Shown in pieces: positions 32,652-40,690 of a stretch of 47,817 bases of DNA. Made by a program: the position numbers and the translations under genes. The notes under the pieces are model-generated. The model made no database searches, was not told where the DNA came from, and saw nothing but the letters and a program-made list of their open reading frames with translations. Source of the DNA: Pseudonocardiaceae bacterium (GTDB lineage Bacteria > Actinomycetota > Actinomycetes > Mycobacteriales > Pseudonocardiaceae); assembly GCA_009377865.1 (NCBI GenBank), contig WHTH01000031.1, positions 1-47,817 on the forward strand, given 5' to 3'. Numbering within the stretch: the first letter of the stretch is position 1; each line of letters opens with the position of its first letter.

Positions 32652-32924
32652 ATGCGAGTCGAAGTGGTGCGCCTGCCAGGGGCCGGGCATGGGTGGTACT
32701 CGGTATCCGAGGACGACACCGTGCTGTATCTCCGGGTCGAACCGGCCTTGCGGGACGAGTGCGTGGCGTTCCTGACCAGTTACGCACTCGCGGTGGAGGC
32801 GTGCCTGCGCAACGACCCGAGTCTGAAAAATCCCCGTGCGTACGTGCCGCTGCCACGCATGACCAAGGAGTTGACTGGGGACCGGCCGGTCAGCGCGTCC
32901 TCCCGCCGACCGCCGGTCCTGTGA
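32652..32924 (+). CDS. Hypothetical 90-residue protein
   Basis: From ATG 32652 with GGGAGG upstream. 'MRVEVVRLPGAGHGWYSVSE' and 'LRDECVAFLTSYALAVEACL', ending in a polar tail. About 200 bases separate it from the repressor gene, with no other gene seen there. Unknown function. Confidence 0.5.
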   Translation: MRVEVVRLPGAGHGWYSVSEDDTVLYLRVEPALRDECVAFLTSYALAVEACLRNDPSLKNPRAYVPLPRMTKELTGDRPVSASSRRPPVL

Positions 32925-32928
32925 TCCA

Positions 32929-33508
32929 TCAGACGTCGAGATAGTCGGGCCACAAACACCGGCCGCGCGCCTCGACCGGATCGATGACCACGATCGCCTT
33001 CCGTCTCAGGTGGTGCGGTGACGTGCCGCCGCCGTGGTGAAGCCAGTGACGCAGAGCTGTCACCCGCTCGGGCAGCGGCGCGTCCGGGTCCACGGTCAGG
33101 CCGCGCGTGACCAAATCCACCCGGCGGCCGGTGTGCATCCGCTGCCATTTCCGCGCCATGGTGCGCACGTGCTCCGAGTCGTAGTCGGTGAGGTCGTAAA
33201 GCTGGCGACCCAGCTCGGAGGGGCCGAAGTCCTTGCGGGCGATCCGCTTGTCCGCTGGCCACCGCTGGTCGGGCAGGGCGGCGTAGAAGCTCCACACGTC
33301 CAAATCCTTGAACGCCGGTGATGCCGGCGTCGACGTAGTGCAGCGCCGCACCTTGCGCCAGCACCACCAGCACCCGGCGATCGGCGTACTCCGGTCGCCC
33401 GGCGGGCCGGGTGAAGTACTCGTGGTCGTCGGCGGCGATGCGAGACAGCCGGGTCAGGTGGTCCACCGTGAGCGGCGCGTACGAGCGCGGGGATCGATCG
33501 CTGGTCAT
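32929..33508 (-). pseudogene. Hypothetical protein split by a frameshift
   Basis: The first part (ATG 33508) reads 'PLTVDHLTRLSRIAADDHEY' and 'VLVVLAQGAALHYVDAGITG'. The continuation is in another frame: 'FKDLDVWSFYAALPDQRWPA', 'SELGRQLYDLTDYDSEHVRT' and so on to 32929. One extra base (or two missing) near 33310 explains the break. The joined product would be about 193 residues. It overlaps the DUF3846 gene by ATGA. Family not recognised; real decay and sequencing error are both possible. Confidence 0.6.
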
Positions 33509-33843
33509 CCTGGAGTCCGTCCCGGATCAACCGCATCCACCAGCGCCACGATGCGCTCGGGCACGTCCGTCTCGGCAGGGCCGCGCCTGCCCAGGAACAC
33601 CACATCGCCCGCCAGCACATCCCGCCGGGTCCACCCCAGCGCGTACGCCATCTGCGTAGCCAGCATGTTCACCGGCTTGCCGACCAGCTTGGCTTCCTCG
33701 TCGCAGTAGAGCGCGACATCCGTATCCAGCGTGACGGCCTCCAGCCACCCGCCCACCAGCCCACTTATGTCCTCCAGGGTGGTGACATCAACTGTGCGCT
33801 TCTCGGTGCGCCCGCTCACGGGCACATACAGCACGTGGGTCAC
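33505..33843 (-). CDS. DUF3846-like protein
   Basis: 112 residues from GTG 33843. 'LEDISGLVGGWLEAVTLDTD', 'VALYCDEEAKLVGKPVNMLA' and 'GDVVFLGRRGPAET' are typical of DUF3846 proteins of actinobacterial phages and plasmids. Function unknown. GTGA overlap with the XRE gene upstream. Confidence 0.78.
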   Translation of the reverse strand: MTHVLYVPVSGRTEKRTVDVTTLEDISGLVGGWLEAVTLDTDVALYCDEEAKLVGKPVNMLATQMAYALGWTRRDVLAGDVVFLGRRGPAETDVPERIVALVDAVDPGRTPG

Positions 33844-34097
33844 TCCTTCCCTGCTCCTTCGGTGATCGCGTCGACGGGCGCGGTGAGCTTGGCCACGGCA
33901 ACGCCGAGTTGCCCCGCGATCTTGGCGATGTCGCCGACGGACAGGGATGTCTCGCCGGACAGCCGCCGGGTCACCCAGGCGCGGGAAACGCCGAGCTGGT
34001 CGGCTAGGGCGAGCTGGGTGATGCGCTGGCGGGCCAACTCGGCGCGGATCTCGGCCACGACGATCTGGTCTGCCTCGGTGCCATGTGGTCCGGTCAT
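33840..34097 (-). CDS. Small XRE regulator
   Basis: 85 residues from ATG 34097. HTH: 'ITQLALADQLGVSRAWVTRR' then 'LSGETSLSVGDIAKIAGQLG'. No ribosome site is seen; TACACT ends seven bases before the ATG, the spacing of a leaderless transcript. It shares a divergent promoter region with the membrane protein gene at 34235. Confidence 0.75.
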   Translation of the reverse strand: MTGPHGTEADQIVVAEIRAELARQRITQLALADQLGVSRAWVTRRLSGETSLSVGDIAKIAGQLGVAVAKLTAPVDAITEGAGKE

Positions 34098-34234
34098 GAC
34101 GCGCAGTGTAGCCGCGCCTCGACGCATCTGGCATGTCGTACACCGCATATTGTGCGATCTGCGAGACACTTGCTACGCTATAAGCAACAGAGGGGTCACC
34201 ACCCCGCTCGCAACGTCAAAGGAACCGCGCCGCC

Positions 34235-34849
34235 ATGACCACCAGCACCACCCCGCAGGCGACCGAGCCCGCGCCCACCCCGCGCAATTGGTTCGTCCGT
34301 CACAAGATCATGACCGCGCTCCTCGCGCTGCTCATCATCGTTGGCATCGTCCAGGCCACCGGCGGTGAGGACACCGACGGCGACCAAGCGCCCAACACCA
34401 CCTCCGGTGCCGAGCAGCAGCAGTCCGGCACGGAGACGCAGTCGCCGCGCGAGCAGCTCACCGCCGCCATCACCGACGCCCTCGGCGAGGGCAACCGCGA
34501 TGTGCCGCGCGTCGCCACCGTTACCTACCGCAACGAACACGTCGCCGTCGAATGGGCGATCAACGACAACATCACCGAAGGCTTCATCAAAACATCCGCC
34601 CGCCACGACGCATTCGACATCCTTGCCGCGATCAACGAGACCGGACTGCCGGTCACGCAAGCCAGCCTCGACGGCACGTTCAGCATGCAAGACGAATACG
34701 GCAACGCGTCCGAGAGTCTGGTGCTCAGCCTGGTCTATCCCGACCGGGTGCTCCAGCGAATCAACTACGACAACGTCGGCGTGACCGACACCATCCACGA
34801 GCTGGCCACGGGCTTGTCGTTCGTCCACCCCGCGTTCCAGGGCGAGTGA
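34235..34849 (+). CDS. Membrane-anchored exported protein
   Basis: 204 residues. A short cytoplasmic tail ('PTPRNWFVRHKIM'), one transmembrane segment ('TALLALLIIVGIVQATGG'), a Gln/Thr/Ser-rich linker and a folded outer domain ('AAITDALGEGNRDVPRVATV', 'NDNITEGFIKTSARHDAFDI'). Such single-pass proteins are common in actinobacterial mobile elements. It overlaps the Imm-like gene by GTGA. A candidate lysogenic-conversion or exclusion protein. Confidence 0.65.
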   Translation: MTTSTTPQATEPAPTPRNWFVRHKIMTALLALLIIVGIVQATGGEDTDGDQAPNTTSGAEQQQSGTETQSPREQLTAAITDALGEGNRDVPRVATVTYRNEHVAVEWAINDNITEGFIKTSARHDAFDILAAINETGLPVTQASLDGTFSMQDEYGNASESLVLSLVYPDRVLQRINYDNVGVTDTIHELATGLSFVHPAFQGE

Positions 34850-35076
34850 TCATCGTGTACCCAGTCGCTCCGGTCCCGCAGCCGATATCGCCCGAGATCA
34901 TCGAGACACAGCACCTCGTCCACCTGCTGGTTGCGATACTGACCGGTGGGCTCTGGCTGATCCCGTGGGCCATCATCGGCTACAGCAACCATCGCACCAA
35001 CCAGGCGCGGCGCAAGGACTTCGCCTGGAGGCAGTACCACTATCACCAGTGGTATTGGTCCCAGTTCCAACGCTGA
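34846..35076 (+). CDS. Superinfection-immunity-like membrane protein
   Basis: 76 residues from GTG 34846 (GTGA overlap). The core 'QHLVHLLVAILTGGLWLIPW' is the TGGLW motif of the Imm superinfection immunity domain, which in T4 blocks DNA entry of later phages. A tail rich in aromatic and basic residues follows ('DFAWRQYHYHQWYWSQFQR'). One or two helices. Coupled with the preceding membrane protein. Confidence 0.6.
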   Translation: MIIVYPVAPVPQPISPEIIETQHLVHLLVAILTGGLWLIPWAIIGYSNHRTNQARRKDFAWRQYHYHQWYWSQFQR

Positions 35077-35445
35077 AACAAAGAAACAAAGAATGCTCTC
35101 TTCAGGCATACGGGGCGGTAGGTTTTCCCGGGGCAGGGCGATTTTGTGGAGTGGAGAGGCAGCTCGAACGGGTGCGAACTGAGCCCTTAAGTAAGCACCT
35201 CGGCGGCCATTCAGGCGAAGTAGCCCCTTGACGGTGTGGCGTCCCGCCAAACCGGTCACGACGGCATGCTGCCTGACCGGAACCAAGATCGTCAGAGGGT
35301 CTGAACTGGTTAGACGCATCCTCATTGTGGTTGATCGATCGCGTGTTACACGACGACACCACAACTATGTTGATCACGTTAATAAAGTCTAGTACTTACT
35401 GTTCGTTTTGTTGTTACGTAATTTCCAATCGATATGAGGAAAAAT
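35077..35445. promoter_or_regulatory. Intergenic region with promoter before the protease gene
   Basis: No gene seen. It is AT-richer than the flanks. TTGATC (35370-35375) and TACTTA (35393-35398) are spaced 17 bases and could be the promoter of the protease gene. A possible cargo-insertion boundary, but no repeat or transposase was seen. Confidence 0.4.
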
Positions 35446-36786
35446 ATGCATAGAACATCCGCTGTGATCGCTGCATTGACCTTGGTCGCCGTGACACACG
35501 TCGTCGGTACAGCAGACGCTGAAGCGATCACACCTTCCCGGCCCAGCAGCACAGATTCGGCCGACCCAGCGCTCGATCGGCACATTGTCGGGTTCCGTCA
35601 CAGCATGGGGCTGGCAACTGATGCCTCCCGAATGGCTGCCGCACAGAGAGCCCAGAACGCCAGCGAAGAACTCTTCGGCGTTCCGTTGACTGACGCCGAG
35701 TATCGCGAACTCGCATTTCGTCAGACCGTCGTCGCGAACGACGCCGCGCTCAGTCGCTCGGCGGTGCTCGACAGGTTCGGCCCAGAAAGGCTCGCGGGCG
35801 TATGGATGGATAATCAAGAAGGTGGACAGCTGACCGTCGGGGTGACTGGGCAAGTCGACGCGATCTACCAGTTTCTTGCCGGCAGAGTGCACCACCCCGA
35901 TCGCCTGACTGTCCGACGTATGCAGTCGTCAATGGTCGAACTCGAGAAGGTCGCGAGGCGCATAGGAGTCCGTGCCCCTGAGCACATGAACCTGGGCATC
36001 TCCGGCGTGAAGGTCGATGAGCGAGCCAACGTGGTGCGGGTACTCGCAAGGCACGACCCAGCCAGAGTTCAGGATTGGCTGTCTTCGTGGCTGCAGACCG
36101 ACGCTGAAGTGCGTGTCGAGCAGGGTGCTGTTACGCCTGTGGGGACGCAGTACATGGACTCACCCCCCTTCCGGGGAGGGCAACAGATCGAATCTCTGTC
36201 GTACATCTGTACTTCCGGTTTCGTGGCCTCGGGCGGCGGACGAGACTACGTGGTCACTGCTGGCCACTGCGGTAGGGCGGGCGATGCCTGGACCCAAGTG
36301 GTCCACCCGATCGGAGTTGCCGACCGTTCGGACGTCACCAACACGGACGCGATGAGGATTCCGAACGGCTGGTACGGAACTAACGAGGTAACGTTGTCGT
36401 ACGATCCCGATTTCGGCGGCTACTACCGAAAGATCACATCGTCACAGAGCTCTGCCAACGACGCCGTTGGCCAGATCAGTTGTATTACAGGCAAGAATTT
36501 CGGCGGCCTCAGATGCGGCGAGATCATTACGCGTGGGTACAGCGTAAACATTTCCCTTGAAGACGGTCGGACGCTTACCTACACAAACGGCCGAGAGGTC
36601 GATGCGGATTGCAACCCCGGCGACTCAGGTGGCCCCGCACTCTACGGCAAACAGGCGCGCGGCATCATTAGCGTCAAGGTGACACGATTTCTGGCCAACG
36701 ACACATGCGTGTACGTGCACATCGGCCCAGCGCTCAACCAGTTAGGATTGACAGACGTGAGAACTACGCCCGGCGGCATCTTGTAG
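35446..36786 (+). CDS. Secreted S1 (streptogrisin / alpha-lytic) serine protease
   Basis: 446 residues from ATG 35446, placed well behind GAGG; an ATG at 35434 is earlier. Signal peptide ('HRTSAVIAALTLVAVTHVVG'), then a prodomain of about 190 residues as in alpha-lytic proteases, then the catalytic domain with 'YVVTAGHCGRAG' (His), 'VTNTDAMRIP' (Asp) and 'CNPGDSGGPALYG' (Ser). Cys pairs fit disulfides. A digestive or developmental protease in streptomycetes; here it is phage cargo, with less GC than the neighbours. Confidence 0.88.
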   Translation: MHRTSAVIAALTLVAVTHVVGTADAEAITPSRPSSTDSADPALDRHIVGFRHSMGLATDASRMAAAQRAQNASEELFGVPLTDAEYRELAFRQTVVANDAALSRSAVLDRFGPERLAGVWMDNQEGGQLTVGVTGQVDAIYQFLAGRVHHPDRLTVRRMQSSMVELEKVARRIGVRAPEHMNLGISGVKVDERANVVRVLARHDPARVQDWLSSWLQTDAEVRVEQGAVTPVGTQYMDSPPFRGGQQIESLSYICTSGFVASGGGRDYVVTAGHCGRAGDAWTQVVHPIGVADRSDVTNTDAMRIPNGWYGTNEVTLSYDPDFGGYYRKITSSQSSANDAVGQISCITGKNFGGLRCGEIITRGYSVNISLEDGRTLTYTNGREVDADCNPGDSGGPALYGKQARGIISVKVTRFLANDTCVYVHIGPALNQLGLTDVRTTPGGIL

Positions 36787-36789
36787 CCC

Positions 36790-37173
36790 ATGATGCGAAG
36801 AAGAAGACTCATCTTGGGAGTGATTGCGCTCGTTGCTGCTGCAGGGCTCGCGAGCGCAGCCATGCTCCTGTTGCACAGTTCGGAACCAGTGACCATCCGG
36901 TCGGCCAGCGTCAGTCCGGACGGCAGGACCCTGCACGCCGAGTACGTGCGCCCCGGTGACCTGTGCGGTGGGGACATTGTCGTCGACTCATCCGTCACCG
37001 AGCGACAAGTCACCGTAACGGTCTCGGTCGAGCGAGGTCTCGACCTCACGACACGAACCTGTGCTCTCCATCAAAAGCTCGAGAGGACCCCTATCCACCT
37101 CGATTCACCCTTGGGCTCGCGACTGGTGGTGGACGGAACGACTGGCGAGCAGATCCCGGTTACGCGCTCCTGA
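36790..37173 (+). CDS. Exported or membrane-anchored small protein
   Basis: 127 residues. N-terminal basic residues and one hydrophobic segment ('RLILGVIALVAAAGLASAAM'), then a beta-rich outer domain with two Cys ('RPGDLCGGDIVVDSS', 'TRTCALHQKLERTP'). It starts three bases past the protease stop without its own ribosome site, so it is likely co-translated. Could be a protease partner; not known. Confidence 0.6.
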   Translation: MMRRRRLILGVIALVAAAGLASAAMLLLHSSEPVTIRSASVSPDGRTLHAEYVRPGDLCGGDIVVDSSVTERQVTVTVSVERGLDLTTRTCALHQKLERTPIHLDSPLGSRLVVDGTTGEQIPVTRS

Positions 37174-37234
37174 TCTCGGTCGACTACTGCTCGGCTGTGC
37201 AATGTCGTCGCGGTTACGCCCTGGCTGTCAACTG

Positions 37235-37245
37235 GGTGTTAACTA
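37235..37245 (-). promoter_or_regulatory. GTTAAC operator before the thermonuclease gene
   Basis: GGTGTTAACTA, the exact reverse complement of TAGTTAACACC at 31860-31870 and 47234-47244. It lies 38 bases before the thermonuclease start. A perfect 7-bp dyad (37252-37258 / 37262-37268) follows in the leader. Confidence 0.7.
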
Positions 37246-37282
37246 AACTAGGCCTCGGTCACCGAGGCAAGGAAGGCACCGC

Positions 37283-38056
37283 ATGCGACATGGCCTCGCC
37301 GCAGCGCTGACAGGACTCCTGCTCGCCGGGTGCGGAACCGATACCCCGCCGCCGGATGCCGCACCCTCCTCCCCGTCAGCAACGGCGACGACCGCGCCGC
37401 ACAGCTCACCCGGCAGCACTGCCAGTTCTCCGCCCACGACGTCAACGGCGGAACTGGTGGGCCGCTATGAGGTGGTGGACGTGGTGGACGGCGACACCAT
37501 CACGCTCAGCTACCAGGGTGGGACGTCGGTGCGGGTGATTGGCATCGATACCCCGGAGACCGTGCACCCGAGCACACCCGACGAGTGCTGGGGCGCCCAG
37601 GCGTCGGCCGCCGCGCACCGCATGCTCGACGGCAAACGGGTCGGGCTGGTGTTCGATCGGTCGCAAGGACGCACCGACAAGTACGGGCGGCTGCTGGGCT
37701 ACCTGACGGTACCGAAGCTGGGCGACTACGGGCTCGTGATGATCCGCCGGGGTCACGCAGCCGAGTACACCTACAACACGCCGTACCGGCAGCAGGCGCC
37801 CTACCGGAAGGCCGAGGCGCGGGCACGGTCGGCAGGCACCGGGTTGTGGGGGCGCTGCGGCGGTACGGACACACCGCTGAAAACCACCACGAAGCAACGT
37901 TCCCCGGCGGGGAACTGCGAGCCGGGCTACGACCCGTGCGTGCCGCCGTACCCGCCCGACGTCGACTGCGCCGACGTCGACGGACCGATCCGTGTTACCG
38001 GCTCGGACCCGCACGGGCTGGACGGCGACGACGACGGTGTGGCCTGCGAGAGCTGA
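37283..38056 (+). CDS. Surface thermonuclease lipoprotein with excalibur domain
   Basis: 257 residues. Signal peptide with lipobox (LLAGC at about residues 13-17), a Pro/Ser/Thr-rich spacer, a staphylococcal nuclease domain ('VVDGDTITLSYQGGTSVRVI', 'GIDTPETVHP', 'GRTDKYGRLLGYLTVPKLGD') with the usual Arg, Glu and Asp positions, and an excalibur-type calcium domain at the end ('DCADVDGPIRV', 'GLDGDDDGVACES'). It would be anchored outside and cut DNA. AAGGAAGG precedes the start. Confidence 0.88.
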   Translation: MRHGLAAALTGLLLAGCGTDTPPPDAAPSSPSATATTAPHSSPGSTASSPPTTSTAELVGRYEVVDVVDGDTITLSYQGGTSVRVIGIDTPETVHPSTPDECWGAQASAAAHRMLDGKRVGLVFDRSQGRTDKYGRLLGYLTVPKLGDYGLVMIRRGHAAEYTYNTPYRQQAPYRKAEARARSAGTGLWGRCGGTDTPLKTTTKQRSPAGNCEPGYDPCVPPYPPDVDCADVDGPIRVTGSDPHGLDGDDDGVACES

Positions 38057-38170
38057 CGGCACCCCCCTCGCCAGCCGGGCGGGGGACGCGGTCCGTCGAG
38101 CGTTACAACCGCGCAGCTGTGCCCCCATACGGCGTAACGCGGTGGTGAAGCCGTAACGGGCACGGCTACG

Positions 38171-38476
38171 GTGCTGCTCGTGGCACGTAAGGACCCCCCG
38201 CTCGGGCTGGCGAGTTGGATTGCGGCGTCGGTACTCGGCGCCGCACTGGTGGCCTGGATTCCCCCGCTGGTGGCGTGGCTGCTGTGGACGTTGTTCGCCG
38301 ACGGCCGCGCATGGTTGTGGGTGTGGCCGGGTCCGTTCGCCTCGCACTGGCCGAACCTGTGGCTGTGGATGGTGCCGGTGATGTGGCTGGTCAGCCTGCC
38401 GAAGACCATGCGGTTGTGGCTGAGGGACCGGCGGCGCCGCCAAGGACCGGCTACAGGAGGCGCGGAAGCAGCGTGA
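38171..38476 (+). CDS. Two-helix membrane protein
   Basis: 101 residues from GTG 38171, or 98 from GTG 38180. TACGGT ends seven bases before 38180, which suggests a leaderless transcript. Hydrophobic segments 'LGLASWIAASVLGAALVAWI' and 'NLWLWMVPVMWLVSLPKTMR', very Trp-rich, then a basic tail. Typical of small membrane proteins of actinobacterial mobile elements. Function unknown. Confidence 0.6.
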   Translation: MLLVARKDPPLGLASWIAASVLGAALVAWIPPLVAWLLWTLFADGRAWLWVWPGPFASHWPNLWLWMVPVMWLVSLPKTMRLWLRDRRRRQGPATGGAEAA

Positions 38477-38513
38477 CCTGCGAAGATGCCAGCTCCGGCG
38501 AGGATCGTCGCGG

Positions 38514-38561
38514 TACTGTTATAAGTAACCCTTGCCCTGGCGAGGGTTTTATATAACAGTA
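38514..38561. other. Candidate attP (also a terminator-like hairpin)
   Basis: A 48-base imperfect dyad, TACTGTTATA ... TATAACAGTA, with inner arms AACCCT / AGGGTT around TGCCCTGGCG. The two 19-base half sites match at 16 positions. It is 60 bases upstream of the serine integrase start, the usual place and size for a serine-integrase attP. The inner part (stem AACCCTTGCC / GGCGAGGGTT, then TTAT) could also end transcription from the preceding gene. Confidence 0.6.
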
Positions 38562-38564
38562 GTA

Positions 38565-38587
38565 GCTGTACACTGCCTGTTAACACC
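38565..38587 (+). promoter_or_regulatory. Integrase promoter and GTTAAC operator
   Basis: A 23-base element, GCTGTACACTGCCTGTTAAC plus ACC. It differs in one base from the element at 40400-40422. TACACT at 38569-38574 could be the -10 and the TGTTAACACC part the operator near the transcript start. It would link integrase expression to repressor control. Confidence 0.65.
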
Positions 38588-38620
38588 AACAGGCTTATGA
38601 CCCGGAGGTGCAGCTACACC

Positions 38621-40345
38621 ATGACCCGCGCAAACACTACGCACGATCCGCAGCTCGCCGCGATGCTCAAGCGCCAGCGGGAGCGATCGAACGAGGTGCA
38701 CGTCGGCCTCTACGTCCGCATCAGCAACGACTCCGAGGGCCTTGAGCTTGGCGTGAAGCGGCAGGAGGAGGACCTGCGCAACCACGTCCAGCGGATGAAC
38801 CCCACCTCGGTCACCCTGTACCGGGACAACGACCGTGGTGCCAGCAGTCTCAGTAAAACGCCTCGGCCGGACTACGACCGGATGCTGGCAGACGCCCGCG
38901 CCGGTCGCCTCACCCATATCGCGGCGTACACGTCGAGCCGGTTGACCCGCCGAATGCGCCAGAATGAAGACCTGATTGACCTGGCTGGTGACTATGGCAC
39001 GCGGTTCACGTACATCAACTCGCCCACCTTCGATCTCAACACGGCCGACGGGCGTCAGATCGCGCGTACCTTGGCTGCCGCCGACGCGGCCGAGGCCGAG
39101 CGCACCGGCGAGCGGTTGAAGCGCGCGAAGGATGACATGCGGCTGAAAGGTAAGTGGCTGGGTTCGTCCCGCCCGCACGGGTACGAGCGCGGCGGCATGG
39201 TGGTGCGCGAGGACGAGGCGGCGTTGATCAAGGACGGCATCGGTCGCGCCACCGCCGGGCAGTCGCTGAAATCGCTGGCCGCCGAGTGGCAGCGGATCAT
39301 GCCGCCGAGGTTCTGGAACATCCGGCAGGTGGAAGAGCTGCTCAAGCTCGACCCCTCTAGCGCCACACCCGAGGAGTTGTTCCTGCTCAACGACGGCAAG
39401 CGGATTCTGGACGAGGACGAGGACAACACGCTGCGCGACGTGATGCGCTCGTGGGTTGACCGTCGCCTCGCTCGGCCGGGCGCGGTGTGGCGCGGGCCAG
39501 GCATCAAGAAGATCCTGCTCAACCCACGTAACGCCGGGCTGGTGGTGGACCCGCACACCGGCACCGTGGTCGGTAAAGCACGCTGGCCCGCGATTGTGAC
39601 GGAGGACGAGTGGCTTGCCGCGCGCGCGGTGCTCACCGACCCGAAGCGGCAGTCGAACCCTGGGCGCTACACCCGCCGGTGGGTGGGCAGCTCGTTCTAC
39701 CGCTGCGGAGTAGACGGCTGCGGCGGCCTGATGTACTCGGCCACGCAGCGCCGAGGCAAGGGGTCAACGCTGCCGAAGGTGCCTGTGTACCGCTGCTATA
39801 AGGCGGGCCACCTGTGCATCCAAGCTGCCGTTGTTGACGAGAAGGTGATCGAGTACGTGACAGACCTGCTGGCCACCGACGGTGCCTCGTTGATCGCTAA
39901 GGCGCCGGGGGTGGATGTCGAGGGTCTGCGCAGGCAGCGCGAGGGTCTGCGCCGCCGCCGCATGAAGCTCGCCCGCGCCTATAGCCAGGGGCGCTTCGAC
40001 CTGGACGAGTGGGCCGAGGCGCGCGACGGGATCGACGCGCAGCTATCGGAGGTGGAGGCCGAGTTAGCCACGATCGCCTCCGGCTCGGCGCTGGCGGGTG
40101 TCGCCGACGCTGAGGACCCGGTGGCGGCGTTCGAGGCCACGGCCGACGACATTGACCGGCGCCGCACGCTCATCGGCGAGATGGTGACGGTGACGATCCT
40201 GCCGTACAAGGCGGTGGCCGCGTCGCCGGTGCGGCCGGGTGTGGACGCCAAGCTGGCGCGGGCGAACCTGCGGGTGGTGATCGAGAAGGCGCCGCCGGGT
40301 CAGCGCATCGGCCCCACGAGCGGCCGGTGGAAGACGGCGGCTTAG
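38621..40345 (+). CDS. int: Large serine integrase
   Basis: 574 residues from ATG 38621; an ATG at 38597 is possible, but GGAGGTG precedes 38621. Catalytic domain with 'LYVRISNDSEGLELGVKRQE' (Ser in YVRIS), 'YRDNDRGASSL' and 'SSRLTRRMRQNEDLIDL'. Recombinase domain around 'GSSRPHGYERGGMVV'. Zinc ribbon 'YRCGVDGCGGLMYS' with 'YRCYKAGHLCIQ', and a coiled coil ('EGLRRQREGLRRRRMKLARA'). All serine-integrase parts are present and intact. It integrates phage DNA at attP x attB. Confidence 0.95.
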   Translation: MTRANTTHDPQLAAMLKRQRERSNEVHVGLYVRISNDSEGLELGVKRQEEDLRNHVQRMNPTSVTLYRDNDRGASSLSKTPRPDYDRMLADARAGRLTHIAAYTSSRLTRRMRQNEDLIDLAGDYGTRFTYINSPTFDLNTADGRQIARTLAAADAAEAERTGERLKRAKDDMRLKGKWLGSSRPHGYERGGMVVREDEAALIKDGIGRATAGQSLKSLAAEWQRIMPPRFWNIRQVEELLKLDPSSATPEELFLLNDGKRILDEDEDNTLRDVMRSWVDRRLARPGAVWRGPGIKKILLNPRNAGLVVDPHTGTVVGKARWPAIVTEDEWLAARAVLTDPKRQSNPGRYTRRWVGSSFYRCGVDGCGGLMYSATQRRGKGSTLPKVPVYRCYKAGHLCIQAAVVDEKVIEYVTDLLATDGASLIAKAPGVDVEGLRRQREGLRRRRMKLARAYSQGRFDLDEWAEARDGIDAQLSEVEAELATIASGSALAGVADAEDPVAAFEATADDIDRRRTLIGEMVTVTILPYKAVAASPVRPGVDAKLARANLRVVIEKAPPGQRIGPTSGRWKTAA

Positions 40346-40399
40346 GACTGCTCCGGACGGCGGGGGCCAAGCTGGCCCCCGTCGTCTTGCCGTATGGTC

Positions 40400-40434
40400 G
40401 CTGTACACTGCTTGTTAACACCTGTGTGTTAACC
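40400..40434 (+). promoter_or_regulatory. Promoter with two GTTAAC sites
   Basis: The element 40400-40422 matches the integrase element at 22 of 23 positions (TACACT at 40404-40409, then TTGTTAACACC). A second GTTAAC at 40428-40433 lies 14 bases later. This double site would give stronger repression of the small operon that follows. Confidence 0.65.
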
Positions 40435-40446
40435 GAAGGGGTTGCA

Positions 40447-40656
40447 ATGGAGCACCTTGAGTCTGTCTGTGCTGGCCAGCTTCGTCCCGGCGACGAGGTT
40501 GCCCGCGCCCCCGGCGACCAGTTCGCCACCGTCATGACGGTGCACAGGGACGCGCTCGGCTTCCTCGCCGTGGTCTACCTAGCTGCCGACGGGTGCGAGC
40601 ACGAGGTGGCCGAGGTGCCGTGGCGTCGGTTCGTGCGCAGGACGGCAACCGGCTGA
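40447..40656 (+). CDS. Hypothetical 69-residue protein
   Basis: From ATG 40447 with AAGGGG upstream. Beta-rich: 'LESVCAGQLRPGDEVARAPG' and 'VMTVHRDALGFLAVVYLAAD'. First gene after the double GTTAAC promoter. Function unknown. Confidence 0.65.
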   Translation: MEHLESVCAGQLRPGDEVARAPGDQFATVMTVHRDALGFLAVVYLAADGCEHEVAEVPWRRFVRRTATG

Positions 40657-40690
40657 TGCGGCTGCGCAAGCACAAGCGGGGAGCTAGACC

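Noticed and set aside
38514-38561. Reading the dyad upstream of int only as a terminator
   Set aside because: The symmetry extends well beyond the GC stem into AT-rich outer arms, which a terminator does not need; kept as an attP candidate with the terminator as a second role.
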